Source: an uncultured Erysipelotrichaceae bacterium (lineage in GTDB: Bacteria > Bacillota_I > Bacilli_A > RF39 > UBA660). From it: 9,564 nucleotides of DNA. Every line of letters starts with the position of its first letter. Position 1 is the first letter of the stretch. Below are positions 1-5,784 of the stretch, one piece after another. The DNA is taken from the NCBI GenBank assembly GCA_902782915.1, contig CACZOV010000016.1:1-9564 (forward strand), in the 5' to 3' direction. The notes beneath the pieces are model-generated. The model did no database searches, had not been told where the DNA came from, and worked only from the letters and a program-made list of their open reading frames with translations. The position numbers were made by a program, and so were the translations under genes.

Positions 1-182
1 AAACCTAATTGACTAATTGCCATCATTAAAGAAAATGTTGGCATGACAAGCATATATAAACTAATTACTTCTAGATTAGAATTTCTTGTCATAATTACTC
101 TAATTAATATTCCTAAAAATTTTGTAAGTAATCCACCTATCATTAAAATAATAGTACTTTTTATAAATGATTCTTTTTTCAT
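1..182 (-). CDS. SpoVB/MurJ-like lipid-linked oligosaccharide flippase, N-terminal fragment
   Basis: Reading the minus strand from the ATG at 182 gives 60 uninterrupted codons that run off the left edge of the window. The start reads MKKESFIKSTIILMIGGLLT, followed by a KFLGILIRVIMTR segment and, around residues 40-60, SLYMLVMPTFSLMMAISQLGF. The order (basic N-terminus, first membrane helix with GGLLTK-LG, then LYM--MPTF----ISQLG) is the pattern I know from the stage V sporulation protein B / polysaccharide export branch of the MOP flippase superfamily, which also contains MurJ. Such proteins move lipid-linked sugar precursors across the membrane. The gene is divergent from uppP, which recycles the same carrier lipid. 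No strong Shine-Dalgarno precedes the start, but the alignment with SpoVB N-termini makes this ATG convincing. Whether it serves spore cortex, the main cell wall or another polysaccharide cannot be told from 60 residues. Confidence 0.8.
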   Translation of the reverse strand, partial: MKKESFIKSTIILMIGGLLTKFLGILIRVIMTRNSNLEVISLYMLVMPTFSLMMAISQLG

Positions 183-197
183 AGTAAAATATATGAA

Positions 198-235
198 ATA
201 TTTTATAAAAAAATATATATTTTTTTATAAAATAT
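198..235. repeat. Perfect 38-bp AT-only palindrome between divergent genes
   Basis: The left arm ATATTTTATAAAAAAATAT (198-216) is followed without a spacer by its exact reverse complement (217-235), giving 38 bp of perfect dyad symmetry. It lies in the 83-bp gap between the minus-strand flippase start at 182 and the uppP start at 266. Each half contains a TATAAA-like hexamer facing outward, so the element could form part of a bidirectional promoter, a regulator's operator or a cruciform. Symmetry is seen directly; function is inference. A composition this AT-rich makes short palindromes common, but 19 matching pairs in a row is long. Confidence 0.85.
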
Positions 236-243
236 GATATACT
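226..243 (+). promoter_or_regulatory. Candidate -10 region for uppP
   Basis: Three overlapping -10-like hexamers stand upstream of uppP: TATAAA (226-231, inside the palindrome), TATGAT (233-238) and TATACT (238-243). No TTGACA-like -35 is recognisable because the upstream DNA is pure A/T. A transcript starting from the last two would have a leader of only some 15-25 nt. The promoter is likely in this gap because the gene on the left is divergent, but the exact hexamer is uncertain. Confidence 0.4.
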
Positions 244-251
244 TATATGGT

Positions 252-257
252 AAAGGA
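252..257 (+). promoter_or_regulatory. Shine-Dalgarno that decides the uppP start
   Basis: AAAGGA at 252-257 lies 8 nt before the ATG at 266. The earlier in-frame ATG at 257 would overlap this site and has no Shine-Dalgarno of its own, so initiation at 266 is preferred. Confidence 0.75.
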
Positions 258-265
258 TGGTTATT

Positions 266-1087
266 ATGGAATTAATTCAAGTATTTATTTTAGGAGTTGT
301 ACAAGGAATAGCTGAGTTTTTGCCTATTTCATCGAGTGCACATTTAATTATATTTAGAGATATTTTTGGAGTTGGAAGTTTTTTAACAGGACAATATGAA
401 ATGAGTTTTGACATAGCACTTCATTTTGGAACTCTTCTTGCTATTTTAGTATTCTTTTTCAAAGATTTTTTAAATATGTTAAAAGATGGATTTACTAAAG
501 GAGTAAATACAACAAATGGAAAACTTTTATGGTATGTAGTTGTAGCAACAATTCCTGCTGCAGTAGTTGGAGTTTTATTTGAAGATAAAATTGATGAACT
601 AGTAAGAAGTAATTATGTACTTATTTGTGCAGCACTTTCAATTATGGGAATTATTATTTATTTTGCTGATAAATATAATGAACAAACAAAATCATTTGAT
701 GAAATGAAGCTTAAAGATGCAATTATTATTGGATGTAGTCAAGTATGTGCGTTAATACCAGGATTTTCAAGAAGTGGAACAACAATTGCTGCATCAAGAT
801 TTTTAAAAATGAATAGAAGTGATGCTGCTAAATTTTCTTTCTATATGTCAGCACCAGTTGTTGCAGGAGCAGTTCTTATTAAAGTCTTAAAAGGTGATAT
901 GATTTCACTTATTACTTATAATCCAAGTGCTTTTGTTGTTGGAGTAATTGTTTCTTTTGTCTTTGGACTTTTATGTATTAAATTTTTACTTAAATATATT
1001 AAAACACATGATTATGATATCTTTATGTGGTATAGACTTGGTATGAGTCTTATTGCTTTACTTGTTCTTTTCTTTAAAGGAATTTAA
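266..1087 (+). CDS. uppP: Undecaprenyl-diphosphatase UppP (BacA family)
   Basis: This integral membrane enzyme removes one phosphate from undecaprenyl diphosphate, regenerating the carrier lipid for peptidoglycan and other wall polymers. Overproduction of the family gives bacitracin resistance. From the ATG at 266 it has 273 residues, the usual family length. Both signature motifs are present: the (E/Q)xxxE region as Q13-GIA-E17, followed by FLPISSSAH with His26, and PGFSRSGTT at 165-173 with the conserved Arg169. About eight hydrophobic segments are distributed along the chain, which ends in a helix and KGI. An upstream in-frame ATG at 257 would add only MVI and is rejected on ribosome-binding-site grounds. 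The small EIIB-like gene follows 34 nt later and is probably co-transcribed. The divergent neighbour is a lipid-linked sugar flippase, so both transcripts may serve the undecaprenyl cycle. Confidence 0.96.
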   Translation: MELIQVFILGVVQGIAEFLPISSSAHLIIFRDIFGVGSFLTGQYEMSFDIALHFGTLLAILVFFFKDFLNMLKDGFTKGVNTTNGKLLWYVVVATIPAAVVGVLFEDKIDELVRSNYVLICAALSIMGIIIYFADKYNEQTKSFDEMKLKDAIIIGCSQVCALIPGFSRSGTTIAASRFLKMNRSDAAKFSFYMSAPVVAGAVLIKVLKGDMISLITYNPSAFVVGVIVSFVFGLLCIKFLLKYIKTHDYDIFMWYRLGMSLIALLVLFFKGI

Positions 1088-1121
1088 TTATAAAAAGTAT
1101 ATATACTGAAAAGGTGATTTA

Positions 1122-1433
1122 ATGGGAAAATATATTATTATTGCAATTATTTTTTTAATTATACTATTTGCAGTTTTAAAATCAATGAAGAAAGATGCTC
1201 ATTTAGAAATTAATAAATTAATTGATTATTTAGGTGGACGTGATAATATTGTCAGTAGTGATTATAACTTATCAAGATTTATTGTGACTTTAAGAGATAC
1301 ATCTAAAGTAAATAAAGAAGCAATTCAAAAACTTGGAGCTAAAGGAATAGTTGAAATTGATGATCAATTAAAAATTATTCTTGGAAATAATTCTCGAGCA
1401 TTAAAGAAATATATAGATGACATGAAACGATAA
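1122..1433 (+). CDS. Membrane-anchored PTS EIIB-like domain protein lacking the catalytic Cys
   Basis: A 103-residue protein. Residues 3-19 form one hydrophobic helix (YIIIAIIFLIILFAVLK), then a basic linker and a soluble domain from about 28 to 101. That domain follows the glucose-family PTS EIIB (PF00367) pattern: LIDYLGGRDNIVS (33-45), SRFIVTLRDTSKVN (51-64), LGAKGIVEIDDQLKIILG (71-88). In a working EIIB the stretch before the TR motif is D-x-C-A-T-R and the Cys carries the phosphate; here it is D47-Y-N-L-S-R52, so the Cys position is Asn49. Phosphotransfer is therefore not expected. No EIIC or EIIA gene is nearby. GTGA-containing AAGGTGA (1111-1117) supports the start. Mollicutes and relatives carry small EIIB-like membrane proteins of unknown role, to my recollection; function here is unknown, perhaps sensing or scaffolding. 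Its last codons form a terminator stem. Confidence 0.75.
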   Translation: MGKYIIIAIIFLIILFAVLKSMKKDAHLEINKLIDYLGGRDNIVSSDYNLSRFIVTLRDTSKVNKEAIQKLGAKGIVEIDDQLKIILGNNSRALKKYIDDMKR

Positions 1434-1452
1434 AATATGTCATCTTTTTTTT
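1415..1452 (+). terminator. Rho-independent terminator overlapping the end of the EIIB-like gene
   Basis: AGATGACAT (1415-1423) pairs perfectly with ATGTCATCT (1437-1445) around a 13-nt loop and runs into eight T (1445-1452). The left arm encodes the final Asp-Asp-Met residues and the TAA stop (1431-1433) lies in the loop, so coding sequence and terminator are shared. It ends the uppP transcription unit. Confidence 0.85.
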
Positions 1453-1466
1453 AATTAATCCAAAAT

Positions 1467-1504
1467 TCGACAAACTTTGACAAATAAATATGCAATAATA
1501 AATT
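1467..1504 (+). promoter_or_regulatory. Probable promoter of the histidine kinase gene
   Basis: A perfect -35 hexamer TTGACA is at 1477-1482. The best -10 with normal spacing is a weak TAAATT (1499-1504, 16-bp spacer); a TGC-AATAAT extended-like element at 1491-1499 is better in sequence but too close. A second near-copy of the -35, TCGACA, sits at 1467-1472, exactly 10 bp upstream. It follows the terminator directly, so a new transcript must start here or shortly after. Confidence 0.55.
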
Positions 1505-1519
1505 CGTGAGGTGATATAA

Positions 1520-2752
1520 ATGCATATTTTTTTTAATATAGTAATAACTCTATTTCCTATTTCTATTTATCTTATAAATATAGCTTATAATAATAACTAT
1601 AAAAAATATTATGATAAATACTTTTTATCTTTTATATTAATATTAGAAGTCCTATTATTTTTATTTTTTAAAGACTATACTAATTCTTTAATATTAATTA
1701 ATATTCCCCTTCTAATTTCTTATTTAAAAAGATTAGAATTAACTAGTATTATCTTATCTTTTTTAATAGGTTTTTATTACATAATTTACTTAAAATATAA
1801 TATTTATTTTATTTTCTTTGAATACGTTTTATATTATGTAATATATTTAATTTTCAATAAAAAAAGTTTAAAAATAAATTTACTTCTATATATTTTTATT
1901 TTTATTAAAAGTATGATCCTGTCTGTTGAAATATTTTATTTTAATAATTTAAATTCTTCATTTGTTATTTCATTTTTAGATGTTGTTAGTAAAATGATTG
2001 TATTTTATATAAGTAGTTATTTAGTATTTGTTTTTTTATTGAGAGGAGAAGAAATTATGAATCTAAATACAGCTTTAAAAGAATTAGAACGTGAAAAAGT
2101 ACTAAGAACATCTCTTTTTAAGATGACTCATGAAATAAAAAATCCAATTGCAGTTTGTAAAGGATACTTAGATATGCTTGATCTAAGTGATAAAAAAAAG
2201 TTAGATAAATATATTCCAATTATAAAAGGGGAAATAGAAAGAACTTTATCTTTAATGGATGATTATTTAGAATATACTAAAGTAAAAATAAATAAAGATG
2301 TAGTAGATATTTATATGCTAATAGATGAAGTTATTACTTCTCTTAATTTATTTTTAAAAGAAAATCATATTATATTAAATACAAATATTCCTGATGATGA
2401 ATTATATTTAGAAATTGATTACAATAGAATAAAACAAGTTCTTGTTAATATTTTAAAAAATTCAAGTGAAGCAATTGATCCTGAAAAAGAAAATATGATA
2501 ATTAAAATAAATACAAGATTAAAAAAAAATATGTTTTATATTACAGTAGAAGATAATGGAATTGGGATGGATTCAGATACTTTAAATCAAGTAACTAATT
2601 TATTCTTTACAACTAAAAGAAATGGAACAGGACTTGGTACTAGTTTATCCAAAGAAATAATAGAACTTCATGGTGGAAAAATAAAATATGAATCAACTCT
2701 TAAAATAGGAACTAAAGTAACTATATCCCTTCCTTTAAGTGAAAATTTATAG
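1520..2752 (+). CDS. Orphan multi-pass membrane sensor histidine kinase (KinB-like)
   Basis: A 410-residue kinase. Residues 1-174 are strongly hydrophobic and contain six or seven membrane helices with very short loops, with no recognisable extracellular sensor domain. A short coiled region (180-196) leads to the HisKA domain with H-box FKMTHEIKNPIAVCKGYL and phospho-acceptor His204. The HATPase_c domain follows with N-box NILKNSSEAI (Asn314), G1 DNGIGM (345-350), F-box FFTTKRNGTG (362-371) and G2 GTGLG (369-373), ending in GTKVTISLPL. All catalytic boxes are intact. The compact polytopic input domain and HEIKNP H-box resemble sporulation kinase KinB, which feeds the Spo0A phosphorelay, but this is a family resemblance and not proof. 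There is no response regulator next to it, so its partner lies elsewhere. GAGGTGAT (1508-1515) supports the ATG at 1520. The N-terminal half is even richer in A/T, Ile, Phe and Tyr than the rest. Confidence 0.9.
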   Translation: MHIFFNIVITLFPISIYLINIAYNNNYKKYYDKYFLSFILILEVLLFLFFKDYTNSLILINIPLLISYLKRLELTSIILSFLIGFYYIIYLKYNIYFIFFEYVLYYVIYLIFNKKSLKINLLLYIFIFIKSMILSVEIFYFNNLNSSFVISFLDVVSKMIVFYISSYLVFVFLLRGEEIMNLNTALKELEREKVLRTSLFKMTHEIKNPIAVCKGYLDMLDLSDKKKLDKYIPIIKGEIERTLSLMDDYLEYTKVKINKDVVDIYMLIDEVITSLNLFLKENHIILNTNIPDDELYLEIDYNRIKQVLVNILKNSSEAIDPEKENMIIKINTRLKKNMFYITVEDNGIGMDSDTLNQVTNLFFTTKRNGTGLGTSLSKEIIELHGGKIKYESTLKIGTKVTISLPLSENL

Positions 2753-2785
2753 TAAAAACTAAGCGATAGAATTTATATAAAAACA

Positions 2786-2802
2786 TAGGTTTTCTTTTTT
2801 TT
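2786..2802 (+). terminator. Weak terminator-like hairpin after the kinase gene
   Basis: A short AAAAC / GTTTT stem around ATAG is followed by C and eight T (2795-2802). Only five base pairs, four of them A-T, so termination would be leaky; the T tract is the main support. Confidence 0.35.
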
Positions 2803-2812
2803 AATTTTATTG

Positions 2813-2818
2813 TATAAT
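2813..2818 (+). promoter_or_regulatory. Consensus -10 box upstream of trmL
   Basis: A perfect TATAAT at 2813-2818 with TG directly before it. The -35 position falls in a T-rich tract without a clear TTGACA. Transcription from it would begin near 2825, giving a very short leader that starts at about the Shine-Dalgarno GGAAGTGAT (2826-2834). Confidence 0.55.
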
Positions 2819-2837
2819 CTTTGTTGGAAGTGATTAC

Positions 2838-3368
2838 ATGATAAATATAGTTTTATATGAACCAGAAATACCTATGAATACTGGAAATATTATGAGAACT
2901 TGTGTTGCAACTGGTACTAGACTTCATTTAATTGAACCTTTAGGTTTTAAGTTAGATAGTGCTAGTATTAAAAGAAGTGGAGTTAATTATATTGATAAGC
3001 TTGAATATTATGTTTATAAAAGTTTTTCAGAGTTTAAAGAAAAAAATAAAGGTACCTATTATTATTTTACAAGATATGGTCATAAGCCTCATACTAGTTT
3101 TGATTATAAAGAAAGTTATTTAAAGGGAGATATTTATTTAATTTTTGGTAAAGAATCAACTGGTATTCCACGTGAAATACTTAAAAGTGATCTTGATCAT
3201 TGTATGAGAATACCAATGAGTGCAAATGTTCGTAGTTTAAATTTATCTAATTGTTGTGCAATTGTTGTTTATGAAGTTCTTCGTCAACTTGATTATTTGG
3301 ATCTTTTAAGAGAAGAACCTCATAAGAGTAAAAACTATATAATAGATGGAATTGAGAAAAGTAACTAA
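2838..3368 (+). CDS. trmL: tRNA (cytidine(34)-2'-O)-methyltransferase TrmL
   Basis: A SPOUT-class methyltransferase that uses S-adenosylmethionine to methylate the 2'-hydroxyl of the wobble nucleotide in certain leucine tRNAs. The family hallmarks are present: N-terminal YEPEIPMNTGNIMRTC (7-22), RSGVNY (46-51), then the trefoil-knot cofactor-binding motifs LIFGKESTGIP (101-111) and IPMSANVRSLNLSNCCAI (125-142). The protein has 176 residues, slightly longer than the usual 155-170, because of a charged tail after residue 155. It stands alone between two promoter-like elements and has its own terminator. Assignment to TrmL rather than another SPOUT enzyme rests on the small size (no extra RNA-binding domain) and the MNTGN/NLSN motifs. 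Confidence 0.93.
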   Translation: MINIVLYEPEIPMNTGNIMRTCVATGTRLHLIEPLGFKLDSASIKRSGVNYIDKLEYYVYKSFSEFKEKNKGTYYYFTRYGHKPHTSFDYKESYLKGDIYLIFGKESTGIPREILKSDLDHCMRIPMSANVRSLNLSNCCAIVVYEVLRQLDYLDLLREEPHKSKNYIIDGIEKSN

Positions 3369-3407
3369 TTTGTCTAAAAATGTCAAGTGAAAGTTGCTTT
3401 TTTTTTT
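3358..3407 (+). terminator. Probable terminator after trmL, overlapping its stop codon
   Basis: AAAGTAAC (3358-3365) can pair with GTTGCTTT (3393-3400) with one G-U pair, and the right arm runs into ten T (3398-3407). The roughly 27-nt loop contains a second small TTG/CAA pairing. The left arm covers the last Ser-Asn codons of trmL and the stop is just inside. The large loop makes it less certain than the one at 1415-1452. Confidence 0.5.
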
Positions 3408-3422
3408 GATACTATAAAATCA

Positions 3423-3431
3423 TGTTATAAT
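3423..3431 (+). promoter_or_regulatory. Extended -10 promoter of the hydrolase-mur-ddl-gpm operon
   Basis: TGTTATAAT (3423-3431) is a perfect extended -10 (TGn plus TATAAT). A TTGATA at 3406-3411 resembles a -35 but is only 14 bp away; extended -10 promoters often need no good -35. It follows the trmL terminator and lies 17 bp before the next start at 3449. Confidence 0.7.
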
Positions 3432-3448
3432 TAGAGAGAGATGATAGT

Positions 3449-4165
3449 ATGATAAAAAAAATTAAAGATATAGATATAAATTATGTTCAATATGGAAAAG
3501 GTACAGATATTGTCTTACTTCATGGATGGGGACAAAATATTGAAATGATGGATCCATTAGGAAAAAACTTATCAACAAACCACCGAATTACAATTTTAGA
3601 TTTACCAGGTTTTGGAAGTAGCCAAATTCCAGATTTTGCTTATACTATTTATGATTATACAGAAATATTAAATGAATTATTAAAAAGTTTAAAAATTAAA
3701 GAACCTATTTTAATAGGACATTCATTTGGAGGACGTATTGCTATTAATTATGCATCCCTTTATCCTACTTCAAAACTTGTTTTATTTGGAAGTCCATTTC
3801 TTGTAAGAGAAAAAAAAGGATTAAAAGTAAAAGTATTAAAAACATTAAAAAAGATAAAAGCTTTAAATGGTATTGCTGAATATATGAAAAATTATTTAGG
3901 AAGCGAAGATTATAAATCTGCAAAAGGAATTATGCGAGAAATTCTTGTAAAAACTGTTAATACTGATTTAAGAAAAGAAGCAAGTAAAATTAAGGCGGAA
4001 ACCTTACTTATTTGGGGAGAAAATGATGAAGCTGTTCCAGTTAGTGAAGCAAAAGAACTTGAAAAAACAATTTCTGATAGTGCATTAATTGTTCTTCCAG
4101 GAACTCATTATTGTTATTTAGAAAATTTAGGACGTGTTGTTAGTATTCTTGAACATTTCTTATAG
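3449..4165 (+). CDS. Alpha/beta-hydrolase fold protein
   Basis: A 238-residue soluble hydrolase with the complete fold signature: oxyanion-hole LLHGWG (23-28), DLPGFGSS (51-58), nucleophile elbow GHSFGG (90-95, Ser92), acid GENDEAVP (190-197, Asp193) and catalytic His220 in GTHYCYLE. The triad Ser92-Asp193-His220 is intact. The lid region (about 120-165) is rich in Lys and has no diagnostic motif, so the substrate cannot be read; esterase, lipase-like or BioH/MenH-like activities are all possible by family. It is the first gene of an operon with a MurF-like ligase and Ddl, so a role in envelope precursor metabolism or deacylation is a reasonable inference only. Its TAG stop (4163-4165) lies inside the next gene's Shine-Dalgarno, suggesting translational coupling. 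No signal peptide, so it acts in the cytoplasm. Confidence 0.88.
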   Translation: MIKKIKDIDINYVQYGKGTDIVLLHGWGQNIEMMDPLGKNLSTNHRITILDLPGFGSSQIPDFAYTIYDYTEILNELLKSLKIKEPILIGHSFGGRIAINYASLYPTSKLVLFGSPFLVREKKGLKVKVLKTLKKIKALNGIAEYMKNYLGSEDYKSAKGIMREILVKTVNTDLRKEASKIKAETLLIWGENDEAVPVSEAKELEKTISDSALIVLPGTHYCYLENLGRVVSILEHFL

Positions 4166-4170
4166 GAGGT
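4164..4170 (+). promoter_or_regulatory. Shine-Dalgarno of the Mur ligase overlapping the hydrolase stop
   Basis: AGGAGGT at 4164-4170 shares bases with the TAG stop at 4163-4165 and lies 3 nt before the ATG at 4174. The strong match fixes the start and suggests coupling, although the spacing is a little short. Confidence 0.8.
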
Positions 4171-4173
4171 AAT

Positions 4174-5784
4174 ATGTATATTTATATTTTTATTTATTTA
4201 GTTTATATATTTTATAAAAGTAGGACATCTTTATATATGTTACAACAGAATTTATATAATGAAAATAATAGGTACATTAGATGGTGTGAAAGAAGTCGTG
4301 AGAGATGTTTTAATAAACTAGATTTTTTACCATTTTTACTTGCTATATTTATATTTTTATTTGATGATTCATTTATTAAAGAAATGATATATTGGACTAT
4401 TAGTTTAATTTATGTTAAGGGTATATATGATGAATATCGAAAAAATTCTGATCAACAAAATAAAATAAAATTTAATATAACAAGTAGAATTAAACGACTT
4501 TATTTAACTGAATTTGTTATTATAGGACTTAGTTTTATCTATTTAATATTTGATAATTTTGGAGGAATAGGATTAGTTATATTAACTTTAATTATGGCAC
4601 TTTTATATTACTTTATTTATCTTGTTAATTTAATTAATATGCCGATTGAAAAACTTGTATATATATATTATTTTAATAAAGCTCGTAATAAGTTAAAAGA
4701 AATGACTCGATTAACAGTTGTTGGAGTAACAGGAAGTTACGGAAAAACAAGTAGTAAAAATATTTTAAGTCATATTTTAGAAGCTAAGTATATAACTCGT
4801 CCAACTCCAAAAAATTTAAATACTCCATATGGATTAATGATCACAATTAATAATTATTTAGATAAGTTTGATGAAGTATTAATTGCTGAAATGGGTGCTT
4901 ATGTAAATGGTGAGATAAAAACAATGTGTGATTTTGTAAAACCTAAATATGGAATCTTAACAATTATTGGCGAAGCACATCTTGAAACATTTAAAACCAA
5001 AGAAAATATATGTCGTGCTAAATTTGAACTTATTGAATCTCTTGATAAGAATGGGGCGTGTATTTTAAATTTAGATGATCAATATCAAGTTAATTATGTA
5101 AAAAATGAACTTAAGAATAAAGTTAAAATTATATGGATAGGAATAAATAATGATGAAGCCTTATTTAATGCAATAAATATTAAAAGTGATAAACATGGAA
5201 TGAAGTTTGATCTTTTATATGAAGAAAAAAAATATCCTATTGAAACAAGACTTTTAGGAATTCATAATGTTTATAATATTTTAGCAAGTATAGCACTTGG
5301 AGTAGAAATGAAAGTTCCACTAGATTTAATGATTAAAAAAGTTATTTCGATTCAACCAGTTGAACATAGACTTGAAATAAAAAAATTAAATCGTATTACT
5401 ATGATAGATGATGCTTATAATTCAAATCCAATTGGTGCAAATAATGCGCTTGATGTTCTTAATATGATGGATGGAATTAAAATTGTTGTAACACCAGGAA
5501 TGATTGAGCTTGGAGAACTTGAAAAAGAAAAAAATAGAGAATTTGGAAGAAAAATTAGTAAAGTTTCAGATTATGTTATTTTAATTGGTGAAGAACGTAC
5601 AAAAGAAATATTAAAAGGAATAGAAGAAAATAATTTTGATAAAGAGAAAATAATTGTTTTAAATAGAGTAGTTGATGCTTATAAAATTCTTGATGATATA
5701 AAAAGTCAAAATGAAGATAAAGAAGTATATGCTTTATTTGAAAATGATTTACCAGATATTTATAGTGAAGGAGTGAAAAAATGA
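4174..5784 (+). CDS. Membrane-anchored MurF-like Mur ligase (D-Ala-D-Ala adding)
   Basis: A 536-residue protein. Residues 1-155 contain four or five hydrophobic segments (about 1-14, 51-64, 68-82, 110-126, 129-153) with a conserved-looking LQQNLYNENNRYIRW loop (23-37). The Mur ligase middle domain follows: P-loop GVTGSYGKTS (184-193, Lys191), AEMGAYVNGEI (238-248), IGEAHLETF (265-273) and the carbamylated-Lys region RAKFELIE (281-288). The C-terminal domain has EHRLE (397-401), DDAYNSNP (412-419) and TPGMIELGE (440-448), which are MurF-like. MurF joins D-Ala-D-Ala to UDP-MurNAc-tripeptide with ATP. The normal N-terminal domain that binds the UDP sugar is missing and the membrane region takes its place; the C-terminus has FENDLPD (522-528) where classical MurF has a KGSR-type motif. 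Overlap with ddl (ATGA at 5781-5784) links it to D-Ala-D-Ala. It may be the organism's MurF or a paralogue acting at the membrane. Confidence 0.85.
   Translation: MYIYIFIYLVYIFYKSRTSLYMLQQNLYNENNRYIRWCERSRERCFNKLDFLPFLLAIFIFLFDDSFIKEMIYWTISLIYVKGIYDEYRKNSDQQNKIKFNITSRIKRLYLTEFVIIGLSFIYLIFDNFGGIGLVILTLIMALLYYFIYLVNLINMPIEKLVYIYYFNKARNKLKEMTRLTVVGVTGSYGKTSSKNILSHILEAKYITRPTPKNLNTPYGLMITINNYLDKFDEVLIAEMGAYVNGEIKTMCDFVKPKYGILTIIGEAHLETFKTKENICRAKFELIESLDKNGACILNLDDQYQVNYVKNELKNKVKIIWIGINNDEALFNAINIKSDKHGMKFDLLYEEKKYPIETRLLGIHNVYNILASIALGVEMKVPLDLMIKKVISIQPVEHRLEIKKLNRITMIDDAYNSNPIGANNALDVLNMMDGIKIVVTPGMIELGELEKEKNREFGRKISKVSDYVILIGEERTKEILKGIEENNFDKEKIIVLNRVVDAYKILDDIKSQNEDKEVYALFENDLPDIYSEGVKK

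Noticed and set aside
43..237. A 64-codon plus-strand open frame at the left edge
   Set aside because: It lies antisense to the recognisable SpoVB-like N-terminus and runs into the AT palindrome; the translation is low-complexity with no motif.
257..265. Earlier ATG for uppP, adding three residues
   Set aside because: It overlaps the only Shine-Dalgarno and has none of its own; UppP homologues begin close to the ATG at 266.
1096..1107. 12-bp palindrome AGTATATATACT between uppP and the EIIB-like gene
   Set aside because: A short alternating A/T palindrome is expected by chance at this composition, and no T tract follows to make it a terminator.
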